Source: an uncultured Rhodospirillales bacterium | Lineage (GTDB): Bacteria > Pseudomonadota > Alphaproteobacteria > Acetobacterales > Acetobacteraceae | Length of the DNA stretch: 35,851 nt | Direction: 5' to 3' | Assembly: GCA_903927465.1 (NCBI GenBank) | Contig: CAIYMY010000185.1 | Location: 1-35,851, forward strand | Shown: piece by piece, positions 28,374 through 35,851 of the stretch | Layout: the number at the start of each line of letters is the position of its first letter | Numbering within the stretch: the first letter of the stretch is position 1 | The notes under the pieces: generated by a model | Told to the model about the DNA's origin: nothing | Seen by the model: the letters and a program-made list of their open reading frames with translations, nothing else | Databases searched by the model: none | Made by a program: the position numbers and the translations under genes

Positions 28374-29717
28374 TCAGCCTTCGCCTGCAAAGGCAATCAG
28401 GCTGCCATCATCAGTGGCGACAATCAGGAGCCCGCCCACGACAACCATTGGCAGGGAAAGCGCGCCCGGCAGGCGTTGGCGCCCCAGCACATCGCCATTT
28501 GATGGATTGAGCGAGACAAGCTCTGCCAAGCTGGTGCCGACAAAAAGCCGCCCACCGGCCAGCAGCGGCGACGAAAGCTGCACCATTTCTTGCGGCTTAT
28601 TGCCCTGCACGGGTGGGCGCAGTGATACCGCCCAGCGCGCCTGGCCGGTGTCGCGCTCAAGCGCCGCTATTTCGCCGGTATCGGTGGCGCCAAAGACCCA
28701 TTCACCCGCAGCCCAGGGCATTTCCGTGCCGCCGAATTCGCGTTCCCAAATGCGCCGACCAGACCGCAGATCAATCGAAAGCCCAATTCCCCCCATGCCT
28801 ATGGCCATCACGCTATTGCCAGAGATCACTGGGGCAGCACGCACGCTGCTCACATCGGCAAGGCTGCCGCCGCCAGCGGCGGCCAGGCTGTCGCTCCAGA
28901 TAACGCGGCCATCATTGGCGCGGAAGGCCAGGATTTCGCCGGAAGGAAAGCCGGCCACCACGGTATCGCCAGCGATTGCGGGCGGCGGCAGACCAAGCGG
29001 CACGGTCTGGATGGCCTGGGCACGGTAGCGCCACAACACTTTTCCATCTTCGGCGGAAAGCGCCAGCAGCGTGCTATCCAAAGTGGTCACGAAAATCCGG
29101 CCATTGGCGAAGGATGGCGCACCGCGCGTGGGGGCGGAAAGACGTTCACGCCACTTCACCGATCCATCGGCAGCGGAAAGCGCCAGCAGCTCCGAAAGCC
29201 CGGTAGTGACGAAGACAGTATCACCTTCGACGATCACCCCGGCGCCACTGCTTTGGCCGCGTTCATTTTCCGGGCGCGTATCCACGCGCCAGCGGCGCGC
29301 GCCATTGCTGATGTCGGAGGCCGATACATAGCCTTCCGCATCGCCCATGAAAACGCGATCTGCGCTGGCCACCGGTCCCGCGATCACACGGCGGCGATAG
29401 GCTGTGCCGGTGCCATAGCTGCTTGACCAAGCCTGACGAAGATTGGAACCGAGGGCGATATGCCCACCCGCATGGCTGGGCGCGCCGCCAAGCTGTGGCC
29501 AAAGGCTGCGCCCTTCCGGCGCGGGCAGGGAGACATTGAGCCGCTGCGCTTCAGGGTCAGCTTCCACCGTGCGATCCGGCAGGGTGAGCACTGGTTTCCG
29601 CTCACCGAGAATCTTCACGCGTCGCTCGCCAAAAATACTGTCGAGGGTATCGCAGCCGGCCAGAAGCCCAACCGAGCCAAGCAACCAACTGCGCCGAGAG
29701 ATATCCCGCCCCGTCAT
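28374..29717 (-). CDS. bamB: Outer membrane assembly lipoprotein BamB (beta-propeller)
   Basis: BamB is the eight-bladed propeller lipoprotein that helps BamA. The 447-residue product has a lipobox LLAGC (Cys22) and repeated PQQ-like blades, such as GYVSASDISNGARRWRVDT, LLALSAADGSVKWRERL and LLALSAEDGKVLWRYRA. It sits directly upstream of der and overlaps the YfgM-like gene by four bases (ATGA), the expected setting for BamB. The signal peptide carries SRRSWLLG, an unusual Tat-like twin-arginine motif for a BamB. An alternative label is simply PQQ-repeat lipoprotein, but the gene order makes BamB likely. Confidence 0.88.
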   Translation of the reverse strand: MTGRDISRRSWLLGSVGLLAGCDTLDSIFGERRVKILGERKPVLTLPDRTVEADPEAQRLNVSLPAPEGRSLWPQLGGAPSHAGGHIALGSNLRQAWSSSYGTGTAYRRRVIAGPVASADRVFMGDAEGYVSASDISNGARRWRVDTRPENERGQSSGAGVIVEGDTVFVTTGLSELLALSAADGSVKWRERLSAPTRGAPSFANGRIFVTTLDSTLLALSAEDGKVLWRYRAQAIQTVPLGLPPPAIAGDTVVAGFPSGEILAFRANDGRVIWSDSLAAAGGGSLADVSSVRAAPVISGNSVMAIGMGGIGLSIDLRSGRRIWEREFGGTEMPWAAGEWVFGATDTGEIAALERDTGQARWAVSLRPPVQGNKPQEMVQLSSPLLAGGRLFVGTSLAELVSLNPSNGDVLGRQRLPGALSLPMVVVGGLLIVATDDGSLIAFAGEG

Positions 29718-30364
29718 CCTTCAAGCCCCATGGCAAGACGTTGAGCCCTTTCCCGGACACCACGCGGCGCCGTGACATCAGCGGCCAGTGCCTGGAAAGC
29801 TTGGCGCGCTTCATCGCGCCGGCCCGCACGCAAGGCTATCAGCCCGGCAATTTCCCGCGCCGAGGCATTCCAGGCCGAGTCGGGGCGGGCCAGCGGGGTG
29901 ATGCGCGCGGCCAGCATGGCCAAATCCCCCTGATCGAGTGAGCGGATGACCCACAACAAGGATGCCAAATCCCGATAAAGCGGATCAGCGCTGCTATCAG
30001 CGGCGATCGCATCATAAAGCCGGAGCGCTTCCGCCAAATCCCCGGTTTCGGCCTTGAGTGCGGCAGCGCGGAGCCGCGCCAAATCTCGATAGCCGGCGGG
30101 CGCCCCGCGCGAGGCTTCTTCAAAGCGCTGCGCCATGGATTTGAGGTCCGCCCCTTCGGCTTCCGCCGCGCGATGGGCCGCCATGAAGGCCATGCCGGCT
30201 TTTTCAGCCTCTCGCGCTTCGTACCAGCGCCAGCTTTGATGGGCGCCAATACCGGCCAGCACAAAGACAAGTGCGCCCAAGACCAGTGTCCCGTAGCGCT
30301 TCCACAGCCGGCTGGCGCGTTCAGCGCGAAGGTCTTCCGCAACCTCGTCAAAGATATCGGGCAA
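29714..30364 (-). CDS. YfgM-like membrane-anchored tetratricopeptide protein
   Basis: A 216-residue protein with a short cytoplasmic start (MPDIFDEVAEDLRAERASRLWKRYG), one membrane helix (TLVLGALVFVLAGIGAHQSW, about residues 26-45) and a periplasmic part of helical repeats resembling TPRs. This layout is that of YfgM, the SecYEG-associated factor that works with periplasmic chaperones, and it lies upstream of bamB and der as in E. coli. The start is TTG at 30364 behind GAGGA; no ATG precedes the conserved N-terminus, and a stop closes the frame just upstream. Function beyond family likeness is inferred. Confidence 0.82.
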   Translation of the reverse strand: MPDIFDEVAEDLRAERASRLWKRYGTLVLGALVFVLAGIGAHQSWRWYEAREAEKAGMAFMAAHRAAEAEGADLKSMAQRFEEASRGAPAGYRDLARLRAAALKAETGDLAEALRLYDAIAADSSADPLYRDLASLLWVIRSLDQGDLAMLAARITPLARPDSAWNASAREIAGLIALRAGRRDEARQAFQALAADVTAPRGVRERAQRLAMGLEG

Positions 30365-30514
30365 GGCGATCCTCGGTCAGAGAGACGTTTGGCGCAGGGC
30401 TAAGCCCTTCCGCAGCGCCGGTCAAACGGGGAATTTCACTTTTGCGGCGCGAGATGGTAAAGATTTTAGAGAAAAATTTGCAATTCATTAACTTTTCTAG
30501 GGTCTTGTTGTCGC

Positions 30515-30904
30515 ATGCGTAACCTCCGCCCCTTATTGATGGTCTCTCTGCTGCTGGCCGGCTGCGAAAGCATTGGTGCCCCTGGCGCGCCTTTGCTCGC
30601 CATCCCAGCGGCGGTTGAGGGGGTATCGCTTGTTTTCACCCAGCGCGGCGTCGGCGATAATGTGGTGTCCTTGCTGACGGGCCAGGATTGCTCCTATGTC
30701 CGGATCGCCAAGGGCCAGACCTATTGCGGTTCAGACCCGCCGCCGCCAGTGCAGCCCATCTGTACCCGCAGCCTAGGCAAGGTGGATTGCTGGACAACGC
30801 CGCCAGTGGCCACGCCGCCCTATAGCAATGTGCGCGATGGGCCATATGAATTGACCGCCGAGCAGGAACGCAACCGCACGTCACGCTGGCCAAAGCTGTT
30901 CTGA
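30515..30904 (+). CDS. Small hypothetical lipoprotein
   Basis: A 129-residue protein with a clear lipoprotein signal (MRNLRPLLMVSLLLAGCES; lipobox LLAGC, Cys17). The mature part contains four more cysteines (about 59, 71, 83 and 92) that could form two disulfides, a PPPPVQP stretch, and a C-terminal YELTAEQERNRTSRWPKLF. Proteins of this kind occur in alphaproteobacteria without known function; I do not recognise a named family. The gene is preceded by an AT-rich 50-base stretch (30455-30505) in the 150-base gap to the divergent YfgM-like gene, which probably holds its promoter. Confidence 0.8.
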   Translation: MRNLRPLLMVSLLLAGCESIGAPGAPLLAIPAAVEGVSLVFTQRGVGDNVVSLLTGQDCSYVRIAKGQTYCGSDPPPPVQPICTRSLGKVDCWTTPPVATPPYSNVRDGPYELTAEQERNRTSRWPKLF

Positions 30905-30913
30905 TCAATGACT

Positions 30914-30947
30914 CGGAGGCGACACGTGCCGCCGCCGGATCAATTTT
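30914..30947 (+). terminator. Possible weak terminator after the lipoprotein gene
   Basis: CGGAGGCG (30914-30921) can pair with CGCCGCCG (30930-30937) with one mismatch, and CAATTTTCTC follows. It lies in the 46-base gap between two convergent genes. The stem is short and the thymine run poor, so this is tentative. Confidence 0.28.
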
Positions 30948-30950
30948 CTC

Positions 30951-31991
30951 TCAAAGAAACTGCGGCAGCCGATAAAACCGCGCAGCACTGCGCCAGAACA
31001 AATCCGCCTTTTCCTCGGCCGAGGCGCCGGCGGCGATTCGCTTGAAGGCATTCCAGCCGACCGCATAGCCATAGCCGCCCTTATCCACCGGGAAATTGCT
31101 TTCAAACATGCAGCGCTGCGTGCCGAAAAGCGCGATGCAGCGTTCCATCCAAGGGCGCCAATGTTCAGCCAGTTCTTCCGATGAAGGCGCGATCGCGCCG
31201 GCTTCAAGCCCGAAGCCCGGCAGGCGCATGCCAAGCCCGCCCACCTTCACCATGACATTCGGGCATTGCGCCAGTTCCGCCATATTGCGTGACCAGGCGG
31301 CGAAAACCTCATCGCGCTTGCCGACATATGGGCCGATGCCAAGAATGCCGCCACAATGATCCAGCACAATCGGGATTTCCGGGAAGGCGCGCGCGAGTGA
31401 GGCCAGGCGCGGGATTTGGTGGTAATAAATCCAGGCATCAAAAGAAAGCCCATTCCGCCCAAGGGCGGCGAAGCCGGCACGGAACGCTGCGCTGTCCATC
31501 ATGTCTTCCGCCGGCGTATAGGCCGGGTTCAGCATGACGGGGTCCGGGTCCCAGGTGGCGATATGGCGAATGCCGCGAAACCTGCCGCCGGCAGCCGCGA
31601 TATGCGCTTCCAACACCGGCTGCACGGCTTCACCCAGCGTCAGGTCGGCATAGCCCACAATCCCGGCATTGGCGGCGATATCGCCATAGATGCCGCTTGC
31701 GAACATCGCGGCAATGCCGGTGACGAATTCCGTCTCCCCCACTGGCTTCAAAGCCTCAGGCCCCGCCGCGCGATGCATGGACCGCGCTTGGACATAAACC
31801 GTCGCCTTGATTTTATGGCCGCTTTTCAGATCCGCCAGGAATTCATCATGCAGATAGCGCCAGCCCGGCCGGTCCCATAGATGATGGTGCGGATCAATAA
31901 TCACCTGCGCGGGGTCCAGGATTTCTTCCTGCCGCGCGGCGAGCCAATCCTCTCGGACGGCGAGGTAATGCTGCACCTGATGTTGGGACAT
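30951..31991 (-). CDS. Amidohydrolase family 2 (COG3618-type TIM-barrel metal hydrolase)
   Basis: A 346-residue predicted metal-dependent hydrolase of the group that contains 2-pyrone-4,6-dicarboxylate lactonase and L-fuconolactonase-like enzymes. The metal motif is in IIDPHHHLWDRPGW (about residues 32-45). Other conserved points are RGIRHIATWDPDP, VLDHCGG (metal or substrate histidine) and the C-terminal CMFESNFPVDKGGYGYAVGWNAFKRIA. The ATG at 31991 is preceded by CAGGAA. It is divergent from the DHDPS-like gene with 119 bases between its start and that gene's. A sugar- or aromatic-acid lactone is a plausible substrate, but this is inference. Confidence 0.87.
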   Translation of the reverse strand: MSQHQVQHYLAVREDWLAARQEEILDPAQVIIDPHHHLWDRPGWRYLHDEFLADLKSGHKIKATVYVQARSMHRAAGPEALKPVGETEFVTGIAAMFASGIYGDIAANAGIVGYADLTLGEAVQPVLEAHIAAAGGRFRGIRHIATWDPDPVMLNPAYTPAEDMMDSAAFRAGFAALGRNGLSFDAWIYYHQIPRLASLARAFPEIPIVLDHCGGILGIGPYVGKRDEVFAAWSRNMAELAQCPNVMVKVGGLGMRLPGFGLEAGAIAPSSEELAEHWRPWMERCIALFGTQRCMFESNFPVDKGGYGYAVGWNAFKRIAAGASAEEKADLFWRSAARFYRLPQFL

Positions 31992-32010
31992 GGCGTGTTC
32001 CTGACCGCTT

Positions 32011-32059
32011 GGCTTTAAGCCCTCATGGGATGGCGCTTTGCGCCAGGCGTCAAGCCTGG
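32011..32059. repeat. Cluster of inverted repeats between two divergent genes
   Basis: Three short inverted repeats lie in the 119-base divergent gap: GGCTTTAAGCC (32011-32021), TGGCGC-TTT-GCGCCA (32031-32045) and CCAGGC-GTCAA-GCCTGG (32043-32059). The last two share bases, so only one can form at a time. They could be regulator binding sites or simply RNA hairpins. No regulator gene is adjacent. Confidence 0.4.
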
Positions 32060-32110
32060 GCGAGGCTGGCTGCTTGTTCTATGCTCCCCACAACATCTGA
32101 GGACCCTTCC

Positions 32111-33034
32111 ATGCTTACCAGAAATGCCAAGGGCGTTTTCGTCATTGCGCCCACCCCGTTCCTGCCTGATGGCGCGCTTGATCTGCCAAGTGCGGATCGC
32201 ATGACCGATGCCTTTCTGGCCGCGGGTGCCAGTGGCCTCACGCTGCTGGGCGTGATGGGTGAAGCGCCGAAGCTTGATCAGGAAGAAGCGATCAGCTTCG
32301 TCGCGCGCGTGATCAACCGCGTGGCGGGGCGCGTGCCGGTGGTGGTGGGTGCCTCGGCGCCTGGTTTTGCCAGCATGCGCGCTGTGGCGCGGGGTGCGCT
32401 TGATCTGGGTGCGGCGGGCATCATGGTAGCGCCGGCACCGGGCTTGAAGGGCGATGATGCGGTGCTGTCCTACATTATGCAGGCCATGGATACGGTGGGC
32501 GACGCGCCCTTCGTCCTACAGGATTTCCCGCAGCTGACCGGCATTCATATCAACGCGGCCATGGTGGCGCGCGCTGCCGCTGACCCGCGCCTGGTGATGC
32601 TGAAGGCCGAAGATTATCCCGGGCTTGATAAGCTTTCTGCGATTCGCCGGATGGAAGCCGAAGGCAAGATGCCACGCATCAGCATCCTGGGCGGCAATGG
32701 CGGTCAATTCCTGCCGGAGGAACTTTCGCGCGGCGCGGATGGCATCATGACCGGCTATGCCTTCCCGGAAATGCTGGCCCAGGTGATTGCGCTGATGGCG
32801 GCAGGCAAGCGCGACGCCGCGCAGGATGCTTTTGATCTTCATCTGCCTTTGATCCGCAGCGAATTGCAGCCCGGCCTTGGCCTTGCCATCCGCAAGCACG
32901 TACTGGCGCGGCGCGGCATCATCGCCCATGCGGCTTTGCGCGCGCCCGGCCCCAAGCTTTCGCCGGAAACCACGGCCGAGATTGATTACCTGCTGGCCCG
33001 CCTGGAAGCACGCGGCGGCGCCAAACTTCCCTGA
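32111..33034 (+). CDS. DHDPS/NAL-superfamily aldolase-like protein with altered active site
   Basis: A 307-residue (beta/alpha)8 protein of the dihydrodipicolinate synthase / N-acetylneuraminate lyase superfamily. The Schiff-base lysine is present in LVMLKAEDYPG (Lys165). The canonical GTTGE motif reads GVMGE (47-51), and the YNxP motif that carries the catalytic tyrosine reads QDFP (137-140). It is therefore not the lysine-pathway DapA; it may be a lyase or dehydratase with other chemistry, acting on 2-keto acids. I chose the ATG at 32111 behind GAGGA; the frame is open 34 codons further up without conservation. The ABM-family gene follows 33 bases later. Confidence 0.88.
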   Translation: MLTRNAKGVFVIAPTPFLPDGALDLPSADRMTDAFLAAGASGLTLLGVMGEAPKLDQEEAISFVARVINRVAGRVPVVVGASAPGFASMRAVARGALDLGAAGIMVAPAPGLKGDDAVLSYIMQAMDTVGDAPFVLQDFPQLTGIHINAAMVARAAADPRLVMLKAEDYPGLDKLSAIRRMEAEGKMPRISILGGNGGQFLPEELSRGADGIMTGYAFPEMLAQVIALMAAGKRDAAQDAFDLHLPLIRSELQPGLGLAIRKHVLARRGIIAHAALRAPGPKLSPETTAEIDYLLARLEARGGAKLP

Positions 33035-33067
33035 CCACCAAAAGTTTTACACACAGGAGGATACCCC

Positions 33068-33370
33068 ATGCCCAAAATCGCCATCGCCGTTGAATTCAAG
33101 ATCAAGGAAGGCCAGCACGCGGCCTTTGACGCGATCATCCGCGAACATGCCCGCCTGACGCTTCAGGAAGAACCGGGCTGTGAGCGCTTTGATGTGCTGC
33201 AGCCCCTCGACAAGGATAGCGCGCATGACAAAAGCCGCATCATGCTGTGTGAGGTCTATCAGGACCGCGCAGCGGTGGATGTGCACACCAAGAACCCGCG
33301 CCTTGCCAAGGTACGCGATGCCTATGCCGCGCTGATCGAAGGCCGCACGCTCACGCTTTGTGAGATGTGA
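33068..33370 (+). CDS. ABM-family putative quinol monooxygenase
   Basis: A 100-residue protein of the antibiotic-biosynthesis-monooxygenase (ABM, dimeric ferredoxin-like) fold, like YgiN. Typical features are IAVEFKIKEGQHAAFDAIIREHARLTLQEEPGCERFDVLQ, a central RIMLCEVYQDRAAVDVHTKNPRL and a C-terminal strand. These small enzymes oxidise quinols or related aromatics without cofactor, and some act only as accessory proteins. A very good AGGAGG sits 8 bases before the ATG. It appears to be in an operon with the DHDPS-like gene. Confidence 0.88.
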   Translation: MPKIAIAVEFKIKEGQHAAFDAIIREHARLTLQEEPGCERFDVLQPLDKDSAHDKSRIMLCEVYQDRAAVDVHTKNPRLAKVRDAYAALIEGRTLTLCEM

Positions 33371-33386
33371 GGCGACTCCACTGATC

Positions 33387-33986
33387 TCAAGCTTCGTCAA
33401 GCCGCGCAGCAAGGGCAAGATCCTCCGGGCTCATGTCATGGGCCTGGAGGATCGGCACCAGCTGATGGGAAGCATAAAGCTCCCCTAATGCCTGCCAGTC
33501 TCGTATGACACTTGCATAAATCCAGCGATAGTAATGCAGGTTCGCGACATGCGCCCGCGCGGCTTCCGCGCCAATCAGGCTGCTGAGCGCCTCAATTTCC
33601 AGCCAATTCACGATCAGGTGCAGATGCGTTGAGGCAAGCGTATCAGCGCCTTCACCGCGTCCAATGGGAGGATCAGGATAGCGTTGTTCGAGTGCTGTCC
33701 ACACCGCACGCCACTGATCGGTATGCTTGTGGGAATACCAGGTCACATACCAATGCATCTGCTCGTGGATATAGTTTGCCAGCAAGGCAGTCTCGGTGAA
33801 CAAGGCAGTATGCAGCCTGATTACCGGGTGGCTGTAAGGAAGCATCGTCGGCGCTATGCAGACCTCCTTGCAATATTCATAGGCGCCGAGGTCATATTTT
33901 GTACGGAGCGCGATCAGCATTTCCCGCACCGCAATCGCGTTGCGTTCAGCATGCGACAGGTCAATCCCTATCCGAAGATCGCTCAT
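33387..33986 (-). CDS. Hypothetical protein with HExxH metallopeptidase-like motif
   Basis: A 199-residue soluble protein of no family I can name. It contains YIHEQMHWY (His74, Glu75, His78), the HExxH zinc-protease motif, within a helix-like stretch. Some 52 residues on comes VNWLEIEAL (Glu130, Glu132), which could supply the third, glutamate ligand as in gluzincins. It is rich in His, Trp and Tyr and has no signal peptide or membrane segment. The ATG at 33986 is preferred; a TTG at 34001 is possible. It follows alaS on the same strand by 26 bases, so the two may be co-transcribed. Confidence 0.75.
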   Translation of the reverse strand: MSDLRIGIDLSHAERNAIAVREMLIALRTKYDLGAYEYCKEVCIAPTMLPYSHPVIRLHTALFTETALLANYIHEQMHWYVTWYSHKHTDQWRAVWTALEQRYPDPPIGRGEGADTLASTHLHLIVNWLEIEALSSLIGAEAARAHVANLHYYRWIYASVIRDWQALGELYASHQLVPILQAHDMSPEDLALAARLDEA

Positions 33987-34012
33987 GGCGCGAAAGGCCA
34001 AGGCCCGAACGC

Positions 34013-35851
34013 CTACCCCGCCAACGCCGCCTTCACCGCCGCCAGCGCTTCTGCCGCATTGGCTGCATCCGGCCCGCCGGCCTGAGCCATATCGGGGCGC
34101 CCGCCACCGCCCTTGCCGCCCACCGCCGCCGAGGCCGCGCGCACCAGCGCCACTGCATCGGCGCGGCCCTTGGCGGTTTCCGCCACTGCCACCACAATGC
34201 TCGCCTTGCCTTCAGCCGTGCTGATCAGCGCAACAACATCCGCCGTGCCGCCCTTCAGAATAGCCTCAGCCAGGCCCTTCAAATCGCGCGGCGGCACTTC
34301 GCCCAGATCGCGCAGCGAAAGCCTGAGCCCCGCCACTTCCTCAATCTCCGCCCCGCCGCCACCGGTCGCGAGCTTCTTGCGCAGCTCCGCCACATCGCGT
34401 TCCAGCTTGCGGCGTTCCTCAACCAGCGCTGCGATACGCCCGGCCAATTCGCCAGGCTGCGCCTTCAAGACAGCCGCCGCCGCCGCGAGACTTTCTTCCA
34501 TCTCATTGATGTAAGACAGCGCAGCATCACCCGTGACGGCTTCCACGCGCCGCACCCCGGCGCTGACACCGCCCTCGGCAACAATCTTGAACAGGCCGAT
34601 ATCGCCCGTGCGCCGCACATGCGTGCCGCCGCAAAGTTCCAAAGAATAGACGCCGTGTTTGTCGGTCGCCGCCGGGTCATGCCCCATGCCGACCACGCGC
34701 ACTTCTTCACCGTATTTCTCGCCAAACAACGCCATGGCGCCGGCTTCCACCGCTGCTTCGGGTGTCATCAACCGCGTGATCACCTCGGCATTTTCGCGAA
34801 TGCGGGCATTCACCTCGGCCTCCACCCAGGCGAGTTCTTCGGCGTCCATGGGCTTATTGTGAGAAACATCAAAACGCAGCCGATCCGGTGCATTCAAGCT
34901 GCCCTTTTGCGCGACATGCGTGCCAAGCCGCCGGCGCAACGCCTCATGCAGCAAATGGGTCGCCGAATGATGCGCGCGGATATTGGACCGGCGCGCATGC
35001 TCCACTGTGGCACTCACCGCCATGCCGGGCTTGGCTTCACCATGCACAACCTTGCCCAGATGCACGAAAAGATTGCCAAGCTTCTTTTGCGTGTCACGGA
35101 TTTCGATGCGGCAGGCATCGCCCGCGACAATCACCCCGGTATCACCCACCTGGCCACCGCTTTCGGCATAAAACGGCGTCTGGTTCAGCAGCACCGCCAC
35201 TTCCGTACCAACCGCGGCATGATCCACCACCTTGCCATCCACCACCAGCGCGGTGATCTCGCCTTCTGCGACTTCGGTGGAATAGCCAAGGAATTCGCTG
35301 GCGCCGATCTTGTCCTGCACATCGAACCAGAGGCTTTCAGTCGCCGCTTCCCCACTGCCGGCCCAGGCCGCGCGGGCGCGGTGCTTCTGTTCCGCCATGG
35401 CGGCGTTGAAGCCTTCCACATCCACCGCGCGGCCTTCACCGCGCAGCGCATCCTGTGTCAGGTCCAAGGGGAAGCCGAAGGTATCATACAAGCGGAAGGC
35501 GATATCGCCCGGCAGGGTCTGATTGGACCCAAGCTTGCCAGTTTCTTCCGCCAGCAAATGCAGGCCACGTTCCAGCAGGGACCGGAAGCGCGTTTCCTCA
35601 AGCCGTAGCGTCTCAGCAATCAGCCCCTCAGCGCGCACCAATTCCGGATAGGCCGTGCCCATTTGCCGTATCAGTGAAGGCAGGATGCGATGCATCAGCG
35701 GCTCACGCGATCCCATCATATGCGCGTGCCGCATGGCGCGGCGCAGGATGCGGCGCAGCACATAGCCGCGGCCTTCATTGGAAGGCAGCACGCCATCGGC
35801 AAGCAGAAAGGCGCCGGCGCGCAAATGGTCTGCCACCACGCGGTGGCTGGA
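34013..35851 (-). CDS. alaS: Alanyl-tRNA synthetase, 5' end beyond the window
   Basis: AlaS charges tRNA-Ala and edits mischarged serine and glycine. About 612 residues are present; the frame is open to the window edge and begins [42 protein letters not shown], which corresponds to the tRNA-recognition part, so roughly the first 270 residues (most of the aminoacylation core) lie outside. The editing domain has [17 protein letters not shown] (HxxxH zinc motif), and the other zinc ligands follow in [15 protein letters not shown]. The coiled-coil and C-Ala domain end with [15 protein letters not shown] (the GGGGRxxxAQ-type signature). No frameshift was seen. Confidence 0.97.
   Translation of the reverse strand, partial: SSHRVVADHLRAGAFLLADGVLPSNEGRGYVLRRILRRAMRHAHMMGSREPLMHRILPSLIRQMGTAYPELVRAEGLIAETLRLEETRFRSLLERGLHLLAEETGKLGSNQTLPGDIAFRLYDTFGFPLDLTQDALRGEGRAVDVEGFNAAMAEQKHRARAAWAGSGEAATESLWFDVQDKIGASEFLGYSTEVAEGEITALVVDGKVVDHAAVGTEVAVLLNQTPFYAESGGQVGDTGVIVAGDACRIEIRDTQKKLGNLFVHLGKVVHGEAKPGMAVSATVEHARRSNIRAHHSATHLLHEALRRRLGTHVAQKGSLNAPDRLRFDVSHNKPMDAEELAWVEAEVNARIRENAEVITRLMTPEAAVEAGAMALFGEKYGEEVRVVGMGHDPAATDKHGVYSLELCGGTHVRRTGDIGLFKIVAEGGVSAGVRRVEAVTGDAALSYINEMEESLAAAAAVLKAQPGELAGRIAALVEERRKLERDVAELRKKLATGGGGAEIEEVAGLRLSLRDLGEVPPRDLKGLAEAILKGGTADVVALISTAEGKASIVVAVAETAKGRADAVALVRAASAAVGGKGGGGRPDMAQAGGPDAANAAEALAAVKAALAG

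Noticed and set aside
33899-35608. 569-codon open frame on the plus strand opposite alaS
   Set aside because: It is the shadow of alaS. The translation is rich in His, Arg and Gln without any domain, while the minus strand encodes a textbook AlaS.

Overview
The window reads as ordinary chromosome of a high-GC alphaproteobacterium (GC roughly in the mid-60s percent by eye). A Rhodospirillales / Acetobacteraceae (Roseomonas-like) origin fits best. The reasons are the rpsB-tsf-pyrH-frr-uppS-cdsA-dxr-rseP-bamA-skp-lpxD-fabZ-lpxA-lpxI order, the use of LpxI rather than LpxH, a TctC/Bug-type binding protein, and the codon use. The family-level placement is inference. No rRNA, tRNA, IS element, prophage or CRISPR array was seen, and no stretch over 300 bases lacks a gene.

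Layout. (1) 1-2349: the 3' part of a cyanate hydratase gene (cynS), an aspartate-dehydrogenase-like gene and a Bug/TctC solute-binding protein. (2) 2350-16517: a long co-directional housekeeping block. It starts with a structured leader, then rpsB and tsf with a terminator-like hairpin between them, a further weak hairpin, and then pyrH-frr-uppS-cdsA-dxr-rseP-bamA-skp-lpxD-fabZ-lpxA-lpxI-gloA. Many genes overlap or nearly touch, and several use GTG or TTG starts. This block joins translation factors, isoprenoid and phospholipid precursor synthesis, envelope proteolysis, outer-membrane protein assembly and lipid A synthesis. lpxB is not where it is often found, after lpxI. (3) 16541-18525: a strong bidirectional terminator, then glnK-amtB on the minus strand behind a good sigma-54 promoter candidate. 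(4) 18526-19761: a UbiH/COQ6-type flavin hydroxylase. (5) 19782-20520: a FitAB/VapBC-type toxin-antitoxin pair on the minus strand with repeated TGCTATCA boxes over its promoter. (6) 20690-25732: a four-gene peptide/nickel-type ABC importer whose two ATPases are fused. (7) 25737-30364: on the minus strand, an MFS transporter, then der, bamB and a YfgM-like gene; the yfgM-bamB-der order matches that of Enterobacteria. (8) 30515-33370: a small lipoprotein, a COG3618-type amidohydrolase, and a divergent pair made of a DHDPS-superfamily protein lacking two catalytic positions and a small ABM-family monooxygenase. (9) 33387-35851: an unrecognised HExxH protein and the 3' two thirds of alaS on the minus strand.

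No convincing new multi-gene system was found. The signals most worth following are the FitA-like operator (direct rather than inverted repeats), the structured rpsB leader and rpsB-tsf hairpin, the sigma-54 promoter of glnK-amtB, the Tat-like lipoprotein signal on BamB, the DHDPS-like protein with lost catalytic residues, and the HExxH protein beside alaS.
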